64,000 nt of DNA from the NCBI GenBank assembly GCA_025769875.1, contig JAGFNK010000099.1:1-64000 (forward strand), written 5' to 3'. This DNA is from Russula earlei. Taxonomy: Eukaryota; Basidiomycota; Agaricomycetes; Russulales; Russulaceae. Under the pieces are notes generated by a model. That model did no database searches, was not told where the DNA came from, and saw only the letters and a program-made list of their open reading frames with translations. Numbering within the stretch: position 1 is the stretch's first letter; each line of letters begins with the position of its first letter. The position numbers and the translations under genes are program-made. Of this stretch, positions 11,320-22,635 are shown in pieces.

Positions 11320-14300
11320 TGCCTATTGAAATATCAAAGTTAAATCAATTCACAACTCACAAGAGAAAAGTCTGATAAGATAAGATGGAAGATAACAGAC
11401 TTCCAGTGGTCAAACTAGCTGGTGATGGATCAAATTGGGTATCGTACCGGGACCATATAGTGTGGACTCTCCAAGTGAAGGGCATGGAAGAACATCTGAC
11501 TGAGGTATCAGTTACTCCAAGATATATCAACACAGGAGACATAAATGGAGTATCACCAGCAACATGATGGACAAATGATGACACCACAACCAAACAGATC
11601 ATTGCTTTGTCAATATCAGACATAGCATTTGGCCAAATCAAGCACATGACTGATGCAAAGGGGGTTTGGGATGCCCTAAAGGCACTGTATGAAAACTGAT
11701 CTCAATCACTCCAACTGGATTCCATGCAGAAGTTCCAAACCACCAAATATGATGAAGATGATGACATCCATGCACACTTTGATAAGATGCAAGATATGTG
11801 CAAGAAGATTGCATCTATGGGCAAAATGATCAGAGATGATGAATCTGCAACAATCCTTATCTTCTTGCTTCCCCCATCTTACAATTATCTCATCTCATCT
11901 ATGACCATGAGCACTGACATGAATAATAATGATGTCACAACTCAAATGGTTATCAGATATGTGTCCGACGAATTCCAGAAATGTGTTATATGCAAATCCA
12001 TTGGTCTCCCTAATACACTGAATGAAGTATTTAGTGCTGTCACCAAAAAGAAGTTGAAATGCAACATTGAATGCTATAACTGCCATAAAAAGGGGCATAC
12101 AAAAGCAGACTGCTGGGCCAAAGGAGGCAGAAAAGAAGGCCAAGGGCCAAAGAAACATTCACATGCTCAAGATAACTTGGCTACCACAGTAGAGGAAAGT
12201 CAGGACATAGAGTCCTGGGCTATTATTGACTTGGGGACTGGAGCTGGCACCAATATTGAAGAAATAATGGTGAACACAACTCAAAATGTTCCAATACTGG
12301 AGGCCGAGCTGTATGACTCCAGGGCCTCATGGCATATCACTCCATTCTGAGACAATTTCATAACATATCAGACAATTCAGCCCAGCACAATCATTGCAGC
12401 TGACAAACACCCCTTTTATGCAATAGAAATTGGCAACCTTCTAATTCAGGTACCAAATGGAAAAACTCACACGCCAATATTATTAAAAAACACGCTTTAT
12501 GCACCCCAAATCGGATTCACCATTGTATTGGTTAGCCAGATTGCTAATGCTGGATACAAAGTTTCCTTTACAGGAAATGCATGCCAAATTGAAAACCAAA
12601 AAGGGAAAGTTATCAGCAAAATCCCTGCAAGCCAAAATGGGCTATACAAAGTCAAGCACATAAATGCAGCACAAGCTGAGCCTGAACAACATGGACATCC
12701 TCATGCTTCACAGAAGGCTCAGGCATATCTCAGTGGATGTGATCCACATGCTCATTCAGAAGAAGGCAGTTAACAGACTGCAATTAATAGATGACATCCC
12801 TTCGTTCATTGGCAACTCATGCAAATATGTAAAATTAACATGTAAAGCAATCAAAAAGGAATGAGAAGCTCCACTCACTAAATCATTCAGAGATAAAATC
12901 CACTCCAATTTGTGGGGGCCTTCATTGCTCCAGACTATCACAAAGAACAAATACTACATAACTTTCATGGACGACCACACACATTACACTAAGCTAGAGC
13001 TGCTAAAAACTAAGGATGAAACATTGCAAGCCTACAAAACTTTTGCAAACTGGGCACAAACACAGCACAATGTGCACATCAAGCAACTTCACTCCAACAG
13101 GGGAGGTGAATACATGGGAAAGAAATTCACAGATTTCTTACAGGAGCAAGGCACCAAGTGCCACCTCATGACACATGACACACCTCAGCACAATGGCATT
13201 GCTGAATTGCTAAACCACTGCCTGCTCAAACAAACTCAAGCCATGCTCCACCAGTCAGGACTCCCCAAGTACCTGTGGGGTGAAGCAGTCCACCACACCG
13301 TATGGCTGAAAAAATGAACCTTGACAAAGGCACTCAGTCATCACACCCCTTTCAAATGGCTCAATGGGTACAGACTGGACTTGAGCAGCATGCAAGAATG
13401 GGGACAGTGCAACTGGGTTCACTCAGATGCCAGATCAAAACTCAACACCTGCAGTATTGAAGCACAATGGGTAGGACATGATTGTGAGAGCACACATGCT
13501 CATTGCATCTATTGGCCAGAGAAATGCAAGGTGTCAGTGGAGAGAAATATAAAGTTTTTACCCATGTCCATCACTTTCCACCAGCCCATTACACCCAGCC
13601 CCTCTGCATCACACCACCTCAAATTGGCATCCAACCTCAACCAGTCACCCCACCTGCAGGAATGCCAGCAAATCCAAGCCCCACAGCATGCACCTTGGAA
13701 GGCACACTGACATGGGCTGAAGAAGTGGAAACTGAAGGGGAGCGCAAGATGACAATGCCAGGTGGACTTGCCCCAACCCTGCAGGCTACAACACCACCAC
13801 AGGAGCGGTCAGAACCTGAATACCTGTGGAAAGATGTACCTGATCAGTCAGTATTGGTCACACCAAAGAAGAAATTGCTCCCAGTTCTAAGGACACCAAG
13901 GAAGGTGAAATTGCCAGTCCAGCCTATACAGAGATCAGAACACATTCTGAAACCATCTGACAAGGTAAAATGCATCCTCCTTGGAGAAGGGACAACTGGC
14001 ACCAACACCAGCCACAGAAAACTGAGAGGAGCAGCCAGACTCAGCATGGAGGAGGCAGTATTCAGGACTGACACTAACACCGATGATTACACACTTTTCA
14101 CAGCAACATTCAGTGATGCTCTCATACTTGCTATGGAAGACATGGAAGGCAATCCACAATCACTCAAGGAGGCACAGGCATGCAAGGACTGGCCAGAATG
14201 GAAAGCAGCCATGGACACCAAGATTGTGACCCTGGAGTGAACCAGGACTTGGAGCACCATGCCACACCCATCCCACAAGAACATAATGGGCTCAAAATGG

Positions 14301-14702
14301 GTCTTCTGCATCAAATGCAATGAAGATGGCACCATTGACAAGTACAAAGCATGACTCATTGCTCATGGATTCATGCAAAAACTTGGAGTTGACTACCTTG
14401 ACACATTCTCCCTTGTAGCCAAGTTCACAAGCCTCAGGACAATCCTTGCCTTGGCAGTGCATAGTGACTGGGACATTGAAACTTTTGATTTCACAGGTGC
14501 ATACCTAAATGGCAAACTAGGTGACAATGAAATCATCTACCTACAGCCTCCTCCAGGATATGAGATTGAGGGGGAGAACACAGTCAAGTGACTTCACAAG
14601 TTGCTCTATGGACTGAAGCAGGTGGGATGACAATAGTACAACCCACTTGTACACACTCTCACTGACCTTGGATTCTGTGTTAGTGGCACAGATCTGGGAG
14701 TA

Positions 14703-15300
14703 TGTTGTGATCTACCCCTCTTTCGGTTCGTCCCTAAGACACTTCTTATTGTTCTCTACTTTCACCCTCATCCCCTTGGTTACCATTTCATCCCTTGATC
14801 TTGATGGTCCTTATTGTTTCACCTATTGTGTTTCACCTATTGTTTAAGAGTTCCTTTTGCTATTGGTTCACCTTTATCTATTGTTCTACATATGGTACTG
14901 TACAGCCTCGCTAGATACAGTATTTAAGCGCCTGTAGAAGCTGGGGAATGCCCCAAGCTTAGCTTTGTCCCATTTCCTGTCGCATCCCTTGCCCTGTATA
15001 CTCTCTCAAAAATCACAACTTGTTGGTGCTGGCCTACACTCTGCTTGAACTAAGCACACTTCAAGGAACCTTTGTGTTCCTTTTCCTCCTCTGCTTCTCT
15101 CTCATCATCCTCCTCTTCTGTGAAACCAGAAGATCAACTCTGTCTGCAGACTGAGTCATTATCTGACTCAGCCTTGAGACGCTAAACCCTTTTGATCTGG
15201 TCTCCTTGAGCCAGCCCCACTGAACCCCTTGAACTAAGTCACAGGGACTTGGCCCCACTGAACCTTGAGCTAACACTCTTACGGCCGTGACACCATAACA
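14703..15300 (+). repeat. 598-bp solo LTR nested in Copia-2
   Basis: It starts TGTTGTGATC and ends CCATAACA, the usual TG...CA with inverted TGTT/AACA tips. The 5-bp flanks GAGTA (14698) and GTGTA (15301) differ at one position, as an aged target duplication would. It has a TATA-like CAGTATTTAAG near 14917. The copia RT frame continues on either side, so the insertion came after Copia-2. No internal retrotransposon sequence remains, so an LTR-LTR recombination product is likely. Confidence 0.7.
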
Positions 15301-15734
15301 GTGTATTCCATGCTCACATTGACAACCACCTATCAATCCTTGCCATCCATATCAACAACTGCATACTCACAGGAAGCTCAAAAGAGCTAATCAGAAACTA
15401 CAAAAGCAAGTTGAATCAGAAGTACGTGCTGACTGCTTTAGGGCCAATCCATTGGCTACTTGGAATCAAAGTCACATGCAACCAGGAGGTGCACACCATT
15501 GCACTTGCACAAGAATCATACATCACCACCATCCTGGAGCACTTTGGACTCAAAGATGTGAAGAGTTATGCCACACCAATGACCCTCAGCATCATGCACA
15601 GCCAAAGCAACTGCCCAACCAACCCAGCCAAAGTTCATTGGATGAAGAGAATGCCATACCAAGAGGTGATCAGCAGCCTCATGTATGCTGCAGTGGCAAT
15701 GTGACCTGACATCACTTTTGTCATGAACCATTTC

Positions 15735-16375
15735 CCGGAGAATGTCCTTGAAGGACCCTTCCTTAGTAGAGGAAACCCAGCCTCTATGGTGCCACCCAGT
15801 TCACATGGACAAAAGGGGTGAGTATAGGTGTCCACAATATTGCATGCACATTGTCGCACGAGCAATTCTCAGCACAATCAACATACAGCAAGCCCCACTT
15901 AGTGGCAACCCTTTTAGCAATAAAGGACAGTATTATAGCCTCCCTAAGGACCCTTTAGGATGACTCTAAGTGCTCTACAAAAGGCACTAACACAATACTA
16001 AAGATCCTATAACATGTTATTAGACTAACTCTAATAACCATAGAACAAACTATAGAGCAATACTAAGGACCTTAATAGAAGTACATTGTATAAGCACTCC
16101 ATAAAGTAGTGGACAGTCTTCAGACTGTCCATTTGTTTACAGCACTCTCTATTCCTGGGATACTCCTTCAAGGACCATCCCCTTGTGATCATCCTGGCCT
16201 CTTCCCTGCATAATTGCTCAACGCTTCCAATGACCATACCTCTCTGGTATTTGGTACTGCTCTGGACCTTACTCCTTGCCCACACTGTCTTGGACATCTA
16301 TCAACTTGTCTTTGAACTTATCCCTCATTGTTCAACAGTGAGTCTTGACAACTTTCATCATCTCCACTTTATCTC
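15735..16375. repeat. Dispersed repeat R1, copy B, nested in Copia-2
   Basis: It separates copia sequence ending near ATGAACCATTTCCC from copia sequence resuming at AATTCCTTGAAAACC. These two pieces are adjacent in Copia-1 (about 42800). The interior matches R1 copy A on both sides of the Plavaka transposon. At the point where copy A is split, copy B reads straight through CATTGTATAAGCACTCC, so copy B shows the uninterrupted R1. Exact ends are uncertain by about 10 bp. Confidence 0.65.
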
Positions 16376-16956
16376 AATTCCTTGAAAACCTGGGCATTGC
16401 TCATTGGGAGGTGGTGAAGTGTGTGTTCTGGTATCTGTCCAGAACAAAAAACCTTAGAACTCACATACAGAGGTGAATGCTCTGACCTCATAGGTTACAC
16501 AGATGCAGATGGTGCCTTGCAAGAACACAGGTGTGCCATATCTGGATATGCCTTCCTTATCAACAGAGGTGTCGTCTCTTGGAGCTCCCAAAAATAGGAG
16601 CTGGTCACACTATCAACCACTGAGGCCAAATATGTCACAGTGATGCATGCCACAAAGGAGGCAATGTGGCTCCAGGAGCTCATCTTTAAGCTATTCCCCT
16701 TGCTCATCACCCCTATCACACTTTACTGTAACAATCAGGCCATGCTCATGCTCACCACAGCAGACAACTATCACACATGCATGAAACATATTGACTTGTG
16801 TTATCATTTTATTTAGAGACACTATTGCCAAAGGCACACTCAAGGTCTCATATTGCCCCACAGAGGACATGGTGGTGGACATGATGACCAAACCACTTCC
16901 TAAGTGGAAGATGGGTTTTCATATCTCCTCCCTCAGGCTTTGTGCTTGAGGGGGAG

Positions 16957-17605
16957 TGGTGGTTTCGGGCTGCCAGGGGTGCATGCAGAGGAGCACAAAA
17001 GTGCAACATGGTGTGTCCCTGGGATCATTTTCAACCCACAATTTTTTCCACTCCCCTCAGGGGAAAATATTTTTTCTTTTTGCTCCTTTTTCCAGTATTG
17101 TTCAATCCAGATCAAAATCAAAAACCAAGAACATTCCCTCAATCTCATCATACCAGTTCCATGACCCCCATATCTGAGAAAAACACAAACATGTGACTCA
17201 ATTGCACACATGCACCAAAACTGGAACAAGTGCATCAGTCACACAGACAGGCAATGCACTATTTCCATTGAGGTCTGAAGTTCTTTCACTATACATTTTT
17301 CATTCCTATCTTACTTCCATTCCCAACTCCAAAAGCTCCTAAAAACCATTTACTCCTATTTTATTCCTTAAGTAACATACTTGTAAAAAACATATAAAGT
17401 AGCCTCTTATTGCCCAAAAATGTATCAGTGGTCTTCTCTGTTCTTGAGAACCTCTCACATGCACTTCAAATAAGTCCCCCTTCTTGTGCTCTACCACCGC
17501 TCCACATTGTTTACATGCATCCATGACACTGTGCCATCTCAATGGTCCACTGGCCCATCTTGCCCACTTGCACATTCCCACTGCCTGGGTGTCTTATCTT
17601 CACCA
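16957..17605 (+). repeat. Copia-2 3' LTR
   Basis: It begins TGGTGGTTTCGGGCTGCC right after the purine tract GAGGGGGAG and ends TCTTCACCA. It is the diverged partner of 10661-11301 and 8 bp longer through small indels. Confidence 0.8.
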
Positions 17606-18338
17606 TGGCAGAGTTTGCATGCAGCAGTATGCTGGGATGGGCCATCAAGCCACCATAGCAATTCCACCCTCACATCCATCAGGATGCCCACTTTTTGGGG
17701 CTCTTTTTCAAGGCTGCTGCTGCCATGTGGATGAGATCCATTCAGTTCCAGTAGCTACAGGACATCCAGTTGTTTGATTCCTCATCTTGTGCACCCATAA
17801 TCTACAATCAATTTTTTTTTTGCTCCATCCCCTCCAAACCACATGATGAGAATCTCCCAATCAATCACAGATAATAATGTTTCATTTGGAATTCAAATGT
17901 TCTCTTGTGACAATCCATGAGCGTCCCATTGCTGGGTCCACTACTGTACTTTATGGGTGGTGTTCTATTGCTAGACAGTTGCCCGAACGTCGTACATCCC
18001 GCCGCTGCAGAATTGGAAAGTGGATGGTGGGTGGGTGACAAACCTAGCAAGATCAAAAAAAAAAAAAAACAGGAGCACGTAATATACAAAAAAAAAATAC
18101 AATGATAAACTCTTACAGAGTAAAGTAGAACGATGATGATGCGACACAAAAACAAAAATCCAAAGCTAGAATAGGCCAAAGGGAGAAGGGGGGGATGCTG
18201 GCGGTCTAAGATTGTGGGAGCAAGTTCGGGGCGGGTACATTATCGGCGTCGGCGTCGGCAACCACGAGATGACGGAGAACCCAACAAGCGTCCCAGGGGG
18301 CTAGATAGACAGATCTCCCGTATCGTTTATAGCGATTA
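17606..18338. other. No gene recognised; downstream flank of spt20
   Basis: Up to about 17800 the sequence resembles decayed repeat. The rest is ordinary intergenic DNA with an A13 run near 18057 and probably contains the 3' untranslated region of spt20. No coding domain is visible. Confidence 0.4.
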
Positions 18339-20961
18339 TCACCGTGAGCCTGTGCCCTGAGATTGGGCATGAGCCGCCTTGGCCTGAGCGACTGCGGCAG
18401 GAGCAGCGTTGGTGACTATAGGGTGCGGCTGGCCGCTCTGCCGTAATGCCATGCTATTCATGGATATTGGCCAAGGGTTCATGTTGTAACCCCCTGGGGC
18501 GCGGCCGCCTGCCTGGGCCTGCAACATTTGTTGTAGCTGTGCTTGCATCCCCGCGTTCATCCCTGCGTTCAGAGCGAAGAATATTGGCTGCGGCTGCGTC
18601 GCATCTTGGGTCTGCCCTGGATGCTGTTGTTGCTGTTGTTGCTGTTGTTGCTGCGTATGTTGCTGCATGAACTGGGCATATTGTTGACGCTGGGCCTGGT
18701 TTATGGTGTGATGTTGTTGTGGTTGAGATTGTTGCTGTGGGGACTGCTGTGACTGCCCCGGAGCTACAACGAAGTGCTGTGTTGTTGGATGCGGACCCTG
18801 GTTGTTTGCATTGGGCATGGGCGAGCGTGATGTCCCTTGCGTGTTCCCATTTACATTAGCAGAGGCAGAGTTCATCGGCGTATGCGACATAGGGTGGGTC
18901 TGCCCATTCTGATGCTGCTGCTGCTGCTGTTGAACTTGTGGTTGCGAGCTTGCTAGCTGCGTGGTAAAGCGCGATTGACCCTGTAGGGACGCAACGCCTT
19001 GGGCTTGTCCTGACGGCTGTCCCTGTCCTTGTACTTGAGCTTGAGCTTGGGCCTGAGGGTGGGACATCATGTAGTACAAATATTGCGCCTGTGCTGCTTG
19101 CGCCGTCATTGACGGATGTGCCAATGCATTCGCCTTCTGATTTTGACCTTGAGCTTGTGCCGCTGACAGCGCCTTGAAATGGTGCGCATTGGCAGCCATA
19201 GCATAAGTTGATGGATGCGCCACAAGGCTTTTCATTTGTTGGGCGAATGGTGGACGGGCTTGTTGGATCTGGTTTTGAAGTTGAGGTTGGGGTTGCCCTT
19301 GGGGAGGCTGGGCTGCCTGCTGCGGTGGAGGGCGTGGGGAGCTGATAGATGGAGCAGAGCCAGCCGACGCCATCGCATGCATGGCAGGCGAAGGCGCAAC
19401 GCGGGGAGAAGAAGCTATGCCATTGACGGCGGCAGGTGTGGCACCCGGATGCGGTGACTGGGACGTCGGGCGCGATATGGATCGATTGGTCGGACGCGCA
19501 TGCTGGGGCGTAAGCTGGAGTGTCGTCGGCACGGGTGTTGCATGCGGCGTTGGGGTGCCGTGTGTCCCATCGCCAGGTGTCTGTGTTCTTCTGGCCGCAG
19601 GCTTTGGCGTAGACTTCTTCGGCTCAGCGCTCCCAGGCGTAGATGGGGTGGCAGCAATGACAGGCGTCGCGGTTGAGCGTGGGGCTTGCTGAGGTGGCAA
19701 AGGCTGTGGCTGCACTTGCGACTGGGGTTGGGGTTGGGCCTGTGTTGGTGGTTGCGGTTGCGGTGGTGGTTGAGACTGCGAAGGCGGCTGGGGTTGGGGT
19801 TGAGGCTGCAGTTGCGGCTGAGGTTGGGTTTGAGATGGGGGCTGCGAAGGAGTTTGGCTAAGTGGCTGAGACTGAGACTGCGGAGTGGATTGCCGTGCAG
19901 GTGGTGCATGGGTAGCCGGCATGTTGTGCAGCGGGTTGCTGTCCGTGGTGGCGAGTGTCGCTGTCGTTGTTTCATTATTTTCGGAGGTTGGACGCGACTG
20001 CGGGGGTGGAAGCGGTCTTCATACGAGTGAGATGATCAAGCAGCCGATAGCTAAAAGTGAAAAATACATCAGGAGATGGAGAATGGCTTAAATGGGAAAA
20101 AGTAGGCATACGAAGGCGTGGCACTGCGCGTCGGTTTGGGGTCCATGAAGCGGATGATCTTGGCTTTGCGATTCCAAGATGCCTCGTCCTCCTCAGTGGA
20201 CTCTAGACCATTCGCCTTACGCTTCTTTGGCCGCAATGGAGGCGGCGTCCTAGGTATGGAGATGCGATATATGCTGTTCGCGATCTTTCCCAGGCGAGGG
20301 TCCGGGTCCAAACACAGGGGCGGTGATGTAGCGAGCTACGAAGCGAGCGGGACCCTGGTGAGCGCGCACTACCGAAGAGTTTGAGACAAAGATCTCCTAC
20401 GCACGAGTATCTTGGCCTCAATTTCGAGCGCATCTCTGTCCGTCCATTTGCCACCCGTCTTCTGGTTTAAGAGGCAAAGATCGGCGAAGAGCGTTTCGGA
20501 ATTAGGACGAAGGAGGACACGCGTGACGGATTTTTCTATTTTTTTGTTCTCTTTCGAGTTATCGTTCGGGTGGACTTGCTTGAACTCTTCGATCTCTACG
20601 ATCATGCACCCTGCAGGCGAGGGGAAACGTTCGGTCAATGACTCGATCTAAGGCGCCCGACATGAACTGACACGCCTTCGTAGAAGGGAACCTTTGCCGC
20701 ATCAAAGAGCTCGAGAAGGTCTACGGGTATTCGATTCGCCTTTATGTCATCAAAGAGGGCCTGGATGTGACGAGTGAATGGCAAAGTAAGGCCAAGAGCG
20801 GGACAAAGACTGCGCACGGTGTAGGCGGGACTGTTGTACAGGAACTTGGGACCGGAATTGAGAGTCCAGTTATCGTGGTATAGCTGGACGGAGAACGATG
20901 GAGGACTACTCTGATGCTGTTCAAGTATCGATTGAGCTTCCCTCGTTAAGTTGTAGGTCAT
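18339..20961 (-). CDS. spt20: Spt20-like SAGA complex subunit with long Gln-rich tail
   Basis: Spt20 is a structural subunit of the SAGA transcription coactivator. Exons: 20961-20676 (start ATG, MTYNLTREAQS), 20610-20405, 20335-20112, about 20050-20025, and about 19960-18339. The Spt20 domain is spread over exons 1-3, with PPSFSVQLYHDNW, IPVDLLELFD, FYEGCMIVEIEEF, VLLRPNSETLFADL and LLATSPPLCLDPDP. KKRKANG may be a nuclear signal. The last exon encodes over 500 residues dominated by Gln, Pro, Ser and Ala with short poly-Q runs, as in other fungal Spt20 C-termini. Intron 1 (20675-20611) appears to be GC-AG, because only that donor joins FYEG to CMIVEI in frame. The 26-nt fourth exon is the least certain part. 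The gene faces away from hgh1. Confidence 0.8.
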
Positions 20962-21065
20962 CGCCGCCAGGTGTGGAATGGAGGCGCGCGCCACTGCGAG
21001 GATCCGTGTAAGCGACCGCTGATTAGTCATCCACACTGCCTCTGGACCAGTACGTCATCTCGCCA
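20962..21065. promoter_or_regulatory. Bidirectional promoter of spt20 and hgh1
   Basis: The two start codons lie only 104 bp apart on opposite strands, so both 5' untranslated regions and both promoters must fit or overlap here. No TATA box is seen. If spt20 starts at the in-frame ATG near 21030 instead, the gap is shorter still. Confidence 0.55.
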
Positions 21066-22635
21066 ATGGAGGACCTTCGAGAGGTGAATCAAACAATCTC
21101 AGTATTGTCCCAATCAATTGTCCCGATAACAGTCCATAGCTCTTCCAGTTCTTACATGATAAGAATCCACAAGCCCGGAAAATCTCCCTCGGAAACCTTC
21201 TTCCTCACACTGCGAATGACGCCGCACATCGCGCCATCTTCTTCGATGGTTTGCAGTCGCACACTGGCCTCCAGAAGCCAAAGGAAAGCCCTGTGGTCAG
21301 AGATCTGAAAATCTTGTGCAGAGACAATCTAGTGGGTATTCCTTTGTATCGATTTACCATTCATCCAACTTGCAGAGACGTGCAGGCAATTGCCCACGAT
21401 GCCTTTCGTGCCTTGGTCAATCTCTCGGATTCTCCGCTGATCCATCCACACCTCATCGAACCGACCTTCTTTGCTTTTATCGTATCCTACATAGTGGTAA
21501 GTTTCTCCCTCGGCTCTCCCCATCTCGATCCGAAGGCTGCTGTTCGTAGCACCCCCAAGCGACCCTCGGCGATCTCGCTACGATGCTGCTTTCCAATCTC
21601 ACCACCTCGCCGGGGCCCTGTACCGCCCTTCTGGCCCTCCACATTCCCATTCTGCGAACTCCTTCCTCTGCCGGTCCATTCTACCCAACCCAGTCGCGTG
21701 CAGGCAGTTGTGCACCCCCGGTCCCGTATCCTGCTGGCACTGAAGTAAACGTGCGCGCGTTGTCCCTGCTCGTTGACGCGTTCGTACAGGTGGCGAATGT
21801 AGATCCCACCATGCCTCTCGACAAACGTCCACGCAAAAGCGAACTTCACTTTCTCGCGAGTGTTTTTGCGAACCTGTCAACGGTATCCGTGCAAAGTCAC
21901 CCGTCGCGCGAGGGCCAGGACTGACGAATTCACCCAGTCCCTCCCCGGGCGTGTTTTCTTTCTGACCCCGCAACCGTTGGACCCGCTGATACCCGAAGTC
22001 TCCGAGCGGCTCGAATATCCTCTCGCGAAGCTCGTCTTCTTCACCGAGCACAAAGATACCATTCGTCGTGGCGGCGTCTCGTCGCTGATCAAGTGGGTCC
22101 ACCCCATCCCCTCTCCGATCGCACGAACAACGACCGCACTCATGTTCTCTGTGACAGAAACTGCTCCTTCTATATGCAGGGCCACCAAGCCATCCTCGCG
22201 CCCGAATCGCAATCCGTGCTCGTTCCTCCATCGAACCTCGCGGCCCCCGGCATTGACGCGCTGCCGCACATCCTCCTTCCCCTCGCGGGTCCCGAAGAAT
22301 TCGACCTCGACGCACAGGAGCAGCTCCCGGAGGCGCTGCAATTCCTCCCGCCGGCCAAGCAGCGCGAGCCGGACGCCGCGTTGCGGCTCATCCACGTGGA
22401 GACGTTGCTCTTGCTATGCACGACGCGGTGGGGTCGCGATCACCTGCGCTCGCACGGAGTCTACGAGGTCATGCGTGAGCTGCACGAGCAGGAAACGAAC
22501 GACGCGGTTTCGGACCATGTAGAGCGACTCGTCAACCTGCTCAAGCGCGCAGAGGGTCCAGAGACGGCGCAGGATCTGCAGGTAGAGGAGGTTGAAGACG
22601 ATGACGACGCTGATCTGCGCATCGAAGAAGTTTAG
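21066..22635 (+). CDS. hgh1: Hgh1-like armadillo-repeat folding factor
   Basis: Hgh1 helps fold translation elongation factor eEF2 in the cytosol. The first exon is tiny (ATG 21066, MEDLRE) and is followed by FLHDKNPQARK. Later blocks fit the family: DAFRALVNLSDSPL, LATMLLSNLT, LHFLASVFANLST, SLPGRVFFLTP, and HKDTIRRGGVSSLI joined to KNCSFY. The C-terminal domain (22180-22635) has LPHILLPLAGPEE, LLLLCTTRWGRDHLRSHGVY and MRELHEQE, and ends in an acidic tail (VEEVEDDDDADLRIEEV). Introns are GT-AG and about 45-75 nt, at about 21084, 21331, 21496, 21883 and 22092. No disruption is seen. Confidence 0.85.

Larger units (their letters stand above)
11385..16949 (+). pseudogene. Copia-2 gag-pol, inactivated
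   Basis: The reading frame starts at ATG 11385 (MEDNRLPVVKLAGDGSNWV, like the Copia-1 start) and ends at TGA 16947. It is broken by many stops and two insertions. Still visible are the Gag zinc knuckle (CYNCHKKGHTKADC, about 12070), the protease remnant LYDSRASWH, where DSGA has decayed to DSRA, and the integrase signature TPQHNGIAELLN. The RT block AYLNGKL, the RT active-site remnant HINNC (about 15350) and RNase H TDADGALQEHR also remain. Several stops are TGA where Copia-1 has CGN arginine, as expected from CpG deamination. Confidence 0.9.
10661..17605 (+). mobile_element. Copia-2: decayed Ty1/copia retrotransposon with nested insertions
   Basis: Two related LTRs (10661-11301 and 16957-17605) enclose a remnant of a gag-pol gene that aligns along its whole length with the intact Copia-1 at 38833. 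A primer-binding site follows the left LTR. A purine tract, GAGGGGGAG, precedes the right one. The 5-bp flanks (CATTT left, TGGCA right) do not match, so the target duplication is lost or an end is rearranged. A solo LTR (14703-15300) and an R1 copy (about 15735-16375) have inserted into the RT and RNase H regions. The element is strongly CpG-depleted. Confidence 0.85.

Noticed and set aside
15735..16375. R1 copy B as a classical solo LTR
   Set aside because: I could not find TG...CA ends with matching flanks. It is left as a repeat of unknown class.
10661..17605. Matching target duplication for Copia-2
   Set aside because: The flanks CATTT and TGGCA do not agree, and shifting the ends by a few bases does not create a 5-bp match.
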